Positions 57,127 through 64,000 of a stretch of DNA of 64,000 bases are shown one piece after another. A model generated the notes under the pieces. That model was not told the DNA's origin and did no database searches. It saw nothing but the letters and a program-made list of their open reading frames with translations. The DNA is taken from positions 128,553 to 192,552 of the forward strand of contig FJOG01000001.1 in assembly GCA_900073065.1 (NCBI GenBank), given 5' to 3'. Source of the stretch: Phialocephala subalpina (Eukaryota; Ascomycota; Leotiomycetes; Helotiales; Mollisiaceae). The stretch's first letter is position 1. Each line of letters starts with the position of its first letter. The position numbers were made by a program, and so were the translations under genes.

Positions 57127-58065
57127 ATGGCCCAGTCGAGTTTCTTTCTTCTTGACCAGCCAATCTCGGCGACCGAGATAAAGAGTTTCTTGTGTCGAGT
57201 GGTGGTCTCGACGACGTCGCCTCTCACGCAATTCGCGCCCTTTTCACTTCCCGGAACACCGAGCCACAACACCGACGACATTATACCCTCAATCCTTCCG
57301 GAACCGTCCTTGTCTACCTCGATTAAAGCTTTCCGAAAGGCTGCGCGCGAGCGAGGAGTATCCGTGAAACTTGCCAACCTTGTCGGCTTTCATGTCACCC
57401 GTAACGAGGAACAAAGTAGGACGCTAGAAAGTGAGAGTGTGAAGCGCTATATCCTGCCAAACCCCGAGCACTACTTCGAAGAGCTCATGAAGAACGAAAA
57501 TTACTCGCGAGATGTCCGCGCGTTGCTTGAGAAAGTCTGGCCCCGTCATGCCTACCTCGTGACGGGCTTCCTTACTACGACGAAAAGTGCCTGGAAGATA
57601 GACGGAAGTCAAAATAGCAAAACGGCGCTCAATATCACCGTGCCCGTCTCCACTGTACTCCCGGTTGCCGTACCAGGAGCAGTGGATATTGACGGAGACC
57701 TAGGTGGCTCGGGTTCATCCCAGCAAAGCGACGAAAGAGCTGTGGCCGAGGAAGAGATTTTTGCAGTCTCGTACTTGGTTACACGGCTCTCGTACAAGCC
57801 ATCAGCGTCAAAGACACTTTTCACCTCAAACCCGACTATTGGTCCGCCCAAGCGGGCCAAAGCTTATCACCTTGCTTTAGGGAATGATGAAGAGGAGGAG
57901 GAGGAGGAGATTGATTGGGACTCTGACGACGCGGTAGAACAGTTCAAAGCTGGCTCAGTTAAGAGGGATCAAAGTATTGATGCGGACGTCATCATTTCCG
58001 GGGTAGAGACTGACGAACTACTGCTAAATATTGGAGACAAAGATATGGTCGTTGTTTGTGAGTAG
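57127..58065 (+). CDS. Putative gasdermin-like cell-death effector
   Basis: A single-exon protein of 312 aa from MAQSSFFLLDQPISATEIKS. Residues 1-45 (short helix then strands CRVVVSTTSPLTQFAPF), ~105-180 (RYILPNPEHYFEELMKN, HAYLVTGFLTTTKSAW, LNITVPVSTVLPVAVPG) and 208-224 (EEIFAVSYLVTRLSYK) form an alternating alpha/beta pattern. An acidic run (254-268: DEEEEEEEIDWDSDD) then acts as a likely linker to a ~45-residue C-terminal tail ending VVVCE. Length, the short C-terminal tail after a flexible linker, and head-to-head pairing with a CHAT-NLR protease gene match fungal gasdermins (HET-Q1/RCD-1 type), whose pore-forming part is released by proteolysis. No sequence signature alone proves the family; the assignment leans on context and overall layout. 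The frame is intact. Confidence 0.5.
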   Translation: MAQSSFFLLDQPISATEIKSFLCRVVVSTTSPLTQFAPFSLPGTPSHNTDDIIPSILPEPSLSTSIKAFRKAARERGVSVKLANLVGFHVTRNEEQSRTLESESVKRYILPNPEHYFEELMKNENYSRDVRALLEKVWPRHAYLVTGFLTTTKSAWKIDGSQNSKTALNITVPVSTVLPVAVPGAVDIDGDLGGSGSSQQSDERAVAEEEIFAVSYLVTRLSYKPSASKTLFTSNPTIGPPKRAKAYHLALGNDEEEEEEEIDWDSDDAVEQFKAGSVKRDQSIDADVIISGVETDELLLNIGDKDMVVVCE

Positions 58066-59417
58066 GACCAGTTTATTTCTCCCTAGTAATAGCGTTCTAG
58101 GAATTACATTGTTTATTACCTTCGTATGCTGTAGAAGGGCAATAAACGAGCGCCCAACCGTAGGTCACTTCGTCCAAGCCAGTGAGCTGGAGTAATTCGA
58201 TAATCGTCGCGCAGAGTAATCAGCCATACGTAGAATAAGCCTGTAAATGGAATGGGCAAAGAAGCTTGATTGTATTCAGAGAGCAAAGAGCTCCTTATGT
58301 GCTGGGGAGCACGTGGCTAGCGCAAACCCCTGTGATTTTTAAGGGTGTAAACGGAGTTGATTCTTCTAAATCTACGTGAGAAGTCCTCTTGTGGAAGGAG
58401 CTTCGAACTAGCAGACAAAGAAAACGTGACGTCACGTGCTGGATATCACACCCCCGAAACTACCTAATACAAACAAGGATTTTTGAGAAACTCGTATGAC
58501 CCTGTCACAATAACGCGGTTTATTATTTCCTTGGCTATATATATCCTTCTTATTGCGCTAATGGTAATATTATCGTTCATTCACGAGAACCGGTATCGGC
58601 TCTTACTAGTATTTTATTCCTAGTAGTTTTCGCGTTTTTTTATTCTTTGGTCGCATTTAAACTGACAATCCAAGAGCTGCTAGGCGTAACAGCTGCATTA
58701 TGCTGCCGTATTGTCTGTCTAACACATACTCCCATATCATACGGGGCCTGGAAGGGAGCATCTATGTTTTGGGGGCTAAATCTTTGGTCACATTGTTGTG
58801 AGTGGTCGGAGACCTTTCCTTCTTAAGGCATGTTCTACAGCACTGCAATGCAATAGTAATTTGTGATGGGCTTAAATAATGATTGGCGGCATTGGCCTGG
58901 AAGTGAAACTCGTACTTTGTATAGAGTCAATCTCACATCGGTCAGAGCCCCAGGGAGAGCTGGTGGTGTGGTGGTGTGGCGGTGTCGCATGCCACCGGTG
59001 TGGCTAACCTCTGGAAACCTTTCAAGATTGTGTGAGAGTAGTGCGGCTCGAGGTGCGGGCACCCATGAGGGAGCTTGATTGGCGCCGAGTTACTCGAGCT
59101 GGCCAATGAGCAGCCTCTACCCCATGTCGTGCATAAGGGCTGTAACGAAAAGCGGGTGAGGCTGCGGGCTCTAACTCAGGGGTCCATCATGGCGGAGCGA
59201 CAGTTGAATCCTTGCGGAGAACATAACCTTAACGAGTGCCATCAGTCTTACAAGGCTTTGGAAATGCACGTGATGGATGCGCCTCCGAACTTTCCCCTCA
59301 CTGCGGCCGGGGTCTGAGAGAGCAAAATCTGCAGTCATCTTTTCGTTCATCTTCTCCCTTCACTGCAGCACCAACATCAGTGCGTCGCGGAGCTGAGCCA
59401 GCGACAACGAATCAATA
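58066..59417. other. Intergenic with LTR fragment; promoter of the Zn2Cys6 gene
   Basis: It contains the LTR-like fragment at 58440-58509 and the palindrome ACGTGACGTCACGT (58424-58437) beside it. Frames at 58835-59317 are unrecognised. Confidence 0.4.
58440..58509 (-). repeat. LTR-like fragment, inverted partner of 44041-44110
   Basis: On the minus strand it starts TGTGACAGGGTCATACGAG and continues with a TAGTTTCGGGGG-containing segment shared with 44041-44110. It is the less mutated copy. The outer neighbour sequences of the two copies do not match. Confidence 0.5.
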
Positions 59418-61238
59418 ATGACTTCAGTCGAACATTCAGCCTCAAAGAAGGTCAGATCAAGATCAGGTGGAAGCCGGTCGCGTAGCGCCTGCCACACATG
59501 CAAGTACGTGCCCTGCTCTCCTCCCATTGGCTCAATTTACACGACGTCGTCACAATGCATTCCTCGGGACCACCATGATTGTTCAATCTTCGAATGAAAG
59601 GCCAGTAACTGGCTCCCATGAGCTGGCCCCTGGTGGAGATCATTGGATCTGGGCTGATTTGATCGCAATGATAGGATACGCCGTGTTAAGTGTGGAGAGG
59701 AAAAGCCTCATTGCGTCAGATGCCAGAAATTCGGAACAGTTTGTGACGGCTATGAGATCAAGAAAGTCTCGACCCCGCCACCTCTCCCCAAGAAAGCAAG
59801 AGCAGTGACAGGGCCTCGGAATCTGCTGCCGATCAGCCTCGCCCGAATCAAGCCCACTTCGCCCGTACCTATTGCCATCTCATTCCAAGATGAGCTTCAG
59901 GAACGGTACTTTCATCTCTTCCGCAATGAGACCGCCATCGAGCTTTCAGGCGGCTTTGGATCGGAAGTATGGGGCCGTCTGGTCCCTCAAGCTTGTCACG
60001 ACGAGCCTTGCATATTGCATTGTGCAGTCGCCCTATCGGCACTTTCAAAGGCATTCAAGCTGGGAAGATCACCGACCCTCTATCACGCAGCAGGGCCTCA
60101 TCATGAATACGCACTACAGCAATACGACAAGGCGCTTAAGGGTGTCCGAGAGGTCATCACCAAAGGAAAAGATTCATTACGAACAGTTTTGATCGCTGCC
60201 CTTCTGATTTTCTGCTTTGAGAATTTCCACGGCGACGTCCGATTGGCTCTTACGAACGTCCAGAGCGCAGTCGAATTGATGCACGATTGGTTGGCTGAAA
60301 ACGTCGTTCGTTCTGTCTCTCAGGGATTCTCGCCATCACCTAGTGTCGTCGAAGATTCAATTGTCACCGCTTTCACTCGTCTTGATATCCATCTTATGAG
60401 CTGGATGGACTCGCCTCATCCCATTCGAGGTAGCATTCTCCAATACGCAGCGACCAATAGAAACTCGATACCCGCAAGGTTCAACACGTTTCTCGAGGCC
60501 GCAATATGTTTTGAACACGTCGTCAACCGGGTCTTTCAATTTCTGAACTCGGTTCAAATTACAAAACGCCGATGTAGCGGGTTACCATACAACGACATAT
60601 ACGACGAGAATGGAAACCAGTTTGTAGAATCACCCGCGGCTGTTGAGCTTCGCTATTGGTCAGCTGCATTCAAACCCATCTTCGACCATACCCGTGGCCA
60701 AGATGTCGAGATGGAGTTTCTCGGCGCGTCACTCATACGTGCTCACGCCCTGACACTCGATATAGCTATGCGATCGGCATTCTTCAATCCAAAAGAAGTC
60801 CATCTTTATCGTGTATTCCTCCCGGAATATTGCGAGATAGTCGCATTATGTCGAGTCGTCGCGCAGCATCCTCGATTCGTGAAAAGCTTCGTCTTCGATT
60901 CGGGGATCATTTCAACTCTGTTCGTGATCGTTACGAAATGCCCCGATCGTGACGTACGGCAAGAAGCGCTCTCGGTGTTGAAGCTAGCCACCCCCAGAAG
61001 AGAAGGAGTGTGGGATAGTTCGATGGTGTTGAGAATTGGTCAGGAGCTGATGCAGTTTGAAGAGGAGAATGGCAATGTCCCGGACGGGGTTCAGGTTCAT
61101 TTGAACTGCTTGAGTATGACATTTCAACTTCCACAACCTTCGAACAAGGATCGCCAGGATAATCTCGCAATGTTGAATTATTTCAGCGATTATATGGCCG
61201 ATCATTATTATCACCAAAGTTCAGGGATTAAAATATAA
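59418..61238 (+). CDS. Zn2Cys6 transcription factor, 2 exons
   Basis: Exons 59418-59503 and 59675-61238 join to 549 aa. The 171-bp intron has donor GTACGT and acceptor GATAG. The join completes ACHTCKIRRVKCGEEKPHC plus VRCQKFGTVC (six Cys, spacing 2-6-6-2-6). A Ser/Arg-rich start precedes it, and a Pro/Lys-rich linker (VSTPPPLPKKARAV) follows. Residues ~100 onward show the common fungal regulator core EVWGRLVPQACHDEPCILHC, AVALSALSKAF and YALQQYDKALKGVREVI. It belongs to a different branch from the Upc2-like pair. No lesion is seen, although an AT-rich island starts directly after the stop. The targets are unknown. Confidence 0.88.
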
Positions 61239-61640
61239 ATATACAAAAGATATTTAATATCTTTATAATTATTCCTTTTAAAATCAAAATCGAAATTATA
61301 AATAATATTAAAAAAGAATAATTTTGTTATAAAGTTTTTATATATTTTGTAATTAAATATTTATATTATAATAATAAAAAGAATTACTTAAAATTTATTT
61401 GATTTATTAAAATATATATTAAAATAAAACTTTTTTTAATAAATAAATATTATTATAATATTTAATATTAAAATTAAGAAAAAAATCTAATTTCTTAAAT
61501 TCAATAATTTGAGATTTTTATTATAATATTTGGAAAAGAAATTATATAATTAGGAATCGAATTTTTAATTACAAAAATTGAAATCGATTTTATATTTTAC
61601 AATATTATTATACCAAGTCACAAAACTAGATTCTCTAGTC
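61239..61640. repeat. AT-rich island
   Basis: Almost pure A/T sequence starting immediately after the Zn2Cys6 stop codon. It is probably RIP-degraded repeat DNA. Confidence 0.6.
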
Positions 61641-61927
61641 TTCTCCTAATCTTCGTATAATTAGTACCGAAATAGGTTTAGGACAAGTCGCAGTTATAAT
61701 AATCCCATTTAATACTAATCCTTTTGCTTTAATTCTAAGGTAACCCCTGCCTTATAACATCAAAGGGAGCTAGTGCATCGGACTATAGAAGTCCAATAGG
61801 AGTTAAGTAAAGTGCCCAATGTCCTTAAGTCGCAGAACATTTTGCTTTTTGTATCTTTGAACGACAAATGCTGGCTTTTACTATTCTCTCCATGAATTAT
61901 TCTCGCTAGTATGGCGGTGCTAATTTC
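61641..61927. other. Upstream flank of the Reg1-like relic
   Basis: A short stretch of mixed composition without a recognisable coding frame. Confidence 0.35.
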
Positions 61928-63400
61928 TTGCGAAGAGATCAATTGCTTCTCGTTCATTACATATCAAACCTCATTCCCGAAATCTCCCTCGAGTCTATCA
62001 TTTCCAAGGACTTTGTATGCCGATTAGCCTGGCGCTTTATGCTCTTTAACTCCTACTCGCGGCTTATCGCTCATACCAGCTGGGAGGACCAAGATGATAA
62101 AGATCAAATTGTCTTCCTCCCCTACGATGCAGTAAGACATCACGGTCAAGTAGAAAACCTGGAACCTTCTGCGAGCCTTTGGACTGGTGATTCCAACACG
62201 GTTTCACTAATTTCTACCGGCACTGTTGCTGTACGCTCTCCGCTTCGATACAATATGCTTCCATGATGACCAAATATCTTCCTCCTTCCAATTATGCGAT
62301 AAATAATCCACATGTTTCGATGGCCGTGTTCGTACCGCTGTATCATCCTTTGCATATTTAGTCTGAACCGGAGACTCCGGTCTCGACACATTAGTCAAAT
62401 TGCGAGGCTGGAAAATCCATCTTGGAGAACATGGGTGAAGTCAAAAGAATAAGTTAAAGACAGTATCTCCATAATTACTGGATTGGTAAGCCTTGACAAG
62501 AAACTATTCACGATTTTAGCTATCGGGGGCAGCTATGCTCTTACTAACATCCATTAGGTTGAAGGGCTGCGATGTAACTTGGTTATATGGGCCGCTACAA
62601 ACTAAATCGGATAAGTTATTAAGAATACGTTTTTGCTCGCCAGCTAGTAGTACCTGCCTTTCGAAGTCTAATCCCTTTCTCAATAAGAAGCTAATCCTAA
62701 AGAAGCGAAGTACGACGGAGATACTGCTGCAGAGATCCCTTTTTGGATTATTACTAGTTAAGTAGGCAGTAATAACAGTTTAAGTACAAAAATTTCGTGA
62801 AGTCGGACGAAGACGCGATTAGCTCGGTATAACATAGGCGATTGCCAATTGCGCTATATTTCCCTTTTCTTTGGGAAGAATGAGTAGGGAAAACCCTAGC
62901 CTACTTCCATTAGTCTTCTCCTTGGGATTAGCATCTCCTGGCACAAAAGAGGAAAAGCATATTTATTTTAATGAGCAAGTCGAGCAATGTATTTCGTTAG
63001 AAATGTAGGGTGGTGAAGACGAGGAGCCTAATTCGTATGCTATTTACGATTATAATAGTAACGATTCGGGCGATGGAGCTATCATGATAAAGAGGATAAA
63101 TTCTAAGTTGGAATTACCGCTTATATCGAGGAGAGAGGGTGCACCATGGGCGAGCTTTAGTGCTGACAGCAAGAAAATTGCAGTACCACCTACGACGCTA
63201 AAATGCGGAGAAAAAGCCTCAACACCGCTGGAGACAGCATCAAAGCACAATAATGGGCAGCCACTAAGTATCGTTGCCAGCTGCAAAGAGAGCATGGTAG
63301 TAACTCGAGAACGACTCCAGAACCTACACACACCTGGATCATCCTCGAGTCTCAATAGTTGTCTATCAAGCATGCCTACGAAGAATACAAGACGTCATGG
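61928..63400 (+). pseudogene. Reg1/Hex2-like PP1 regulatory subunit, rearranged relic
   Basis: Reg1-type proteins target protein phosphatase 1 in glucose signalling. Conserved pieces appear in order. On the minus strand at 62398-62222: DDTAVRTRPSKHVDYLSHNW, EEDIWSSWKHIVSKRRAYSN. Back on plus: ARLENPSWRTWVKSK (62401 on), a frameshift, KNKLKTVSP-stop, an intron remnant (62486-62557, GTAAGC, CTAAC, TTAG), CDVTWLYGPLQTKSDKLLRI, LSKSNPFLNKKLILKKRSTT and EILLQRSLF (62560-62765). Then come KHIYFNEQVEQCIS (~62955), the PP1-binding motif (family KHIHFN), a TAG, and YAIYDYNSNDSGDGAIMIKR and SADSKKIAVPPTTLK (63030-63210). Stops, frameshifts and an internal inversion make it dead. The piece 61928-62215 may be its N-terminal part, but I am unsure. 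Confidence 0.75.
62222..62398 (-). other. Micro-inversion inside the Reg1-like relic
   Basis: This ~177-bp segment encodes the family block HVDYLSHNWKEEDIW...SNSA on the minus strand, while the next family residues, RLENPSWRTW, start at 62401 on the plus strand. Reversing the segment would join SNSA to RLEN in frame. Exact breakpoints are good to a few bases. Confidence 0.7.
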
Positions 63401-63504
63401 CCCCGGAAGGGCTATTTGGGAGAGTAGTTTCGGCGGTACATATAGTTACAGAACTCGTCCGTGGCTTGGACATATTAGGAGATAGAGCATAATTCGGGCC
63501 ATAG

Positions 63505-64000
63505 TTAGCTACTACTCCTTGCCTGAGTATATACCCTAATCACTTTGATGATAGGCCTTCTGGTCCTCTCAAGCTCAAAAACCTGCCCATGATCTAGCTG
63601 TTCAAACCAGAGCACTTCAAGGCCAGAACCTATCCACGGTCTCGTCTTCCACTCTTCCCCCCCTACACTAACAAGCCCCGAGACTATTGCCGTCTTGATC
63701 TCGCTGGCCATTCTAATCGCTTTGTCGCTTATTTGCGGCCCTTCAAATGAAGCATCTATGAGGTAACGTCCCACAGTGTTAGTATCCACAAGAATATCTT
63801 TTCCACCGAACACGACTGTGACTTTCCTTCCCTCCTCCCATTGTTCGACCTCTAGCCCCAAGTCTTCTTTCCAAATTATATTCTCGCTCCAGAAAAACCT
63901 TCGCGCCAAAGTATGAGCGACTCCGATATCCTTACTCCCAAAATACCACAATAGATGTTCATTAGCATACACCGGCTGTCGAGCTGCAAAGTTGTATGCG
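63505..64000 (-). CDS. Alpha/beta-hydrolase-like protein, C-terminal part, partial
   Basis: The frame is open from the window edge (AYNFAARQPVYANEHLLWYF) to the stop at 63505, about 164 residues. It shows FGSKDIGVAHTLARRFFW, KVTVVFGGKDILVDTNTVGRYL (the strand and Asp loop of the alpha/beta-hydrolase fold, GGKDxxV) and LEVLWFEQLDHGQVFE (catalytic His in the DHGQ loop). The nucleophile Ser and the start lie outside the window. The substrate is unknown. No lesion is seen in this part. Confidence 0.65.
   Translation of the reverse strand, partial: AYNFAARQPVYANEHLLWYFGSKDIGVAHTLARRFFWSENIIWKEDLGLEVEQWEEGRKVTVVFGGKDILVDTNTVGRYLIDASFEGPQISDKAIRMASEIKTAIVSGLVSVGGEEWKTRPWIGSGLEVLWFEQLDHGQVFELERTRRPIIKVIRVYTQARSSS

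Overview
The window looks like nuclear DNA of a filamentous ascomycete (Pezizomycotina). Genes carry short introns of about 47-112 bp with GT-AG or occasional GC-AG ends. Gene content is typical of such fungi: cerato-platanin, CAP protein, Zn2Cys6 regulators, RTA1 family, GH3 glucosidases, FSH1-type hydrolase. GC-balanced gene blocks are separated by very AT-rich islands, and many dead genes carry C-to-T/G-to-A type stops, as expected of repeat-induced point mutation (RIP). A plant-associated species is plausible; the sequence does not fix the class. Three assembly gaps (N runs) lie at 17103-17540, 28758-28991 and 44727-45033.

Region 1 (0.9-11.6 kb) is a secreted/cell-surface block: two membrane-anchored fucose-lectin-like proteins, a cerato-platanin, a CAP/PR-1-like protein with a broken frame, and an intact six-exon GH3 beta-glucosidase with paired CreA-type sites upstream. 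Region 2 (13.5-19.5 kb) holds three tandem copies of an F-box-like family; only the middle copy looks intact, and it contains a gap. Region 3 (21-32.6 kb) is a sterol/lipid-themed block: two paralogous Upc2-like Zn2Cys6 regulators, an 11-exon sterol-glucosyltransferase-like gene and two RTA1-family pseudogenes. Short tandem TTTCGTAT-type repeats sit in its promoter regions. Region 4 (33-43.6 kb) is a graveyard of carbohydrate-active genes (a GH78-GH1 chimera, a GH79 relic, an FSH1-like remnant) beside one intact GH3 gene.

Region 5 (44.5-51.3 kb) is a complete but RIP-degraded Ty1/copia element on the minus strand with 206-207 bp LTRs. Region 6 (51.9-58.1 kb) is the most interesting part. A large minus-strand gene encodes an N-terminal CHAT (caspase-like) protease domain, a P-loop STAND-type NTPase and a long helical C-terminal region. 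It stands head-to-head, 358 bp apart, with a 312-aa gene whose size, layout and position fit a fungal gasdermin-like executioner. Such protease/gasdermin pairs are described as fungal allorecognition and cell-death modules. Here the receptor frame is interrupted by one in-frame TGA and at least one frameshift, while the partner is intact.

Region 7 (59.4-64 kb) has a two-exon Zn2Cys6 regulator, a dead Reg1-like PP1-regulator gene with a micro-inversion of about 180 bp inside it, and the 3' part of an alpha/beta-hydrolase gene that runs off the window.
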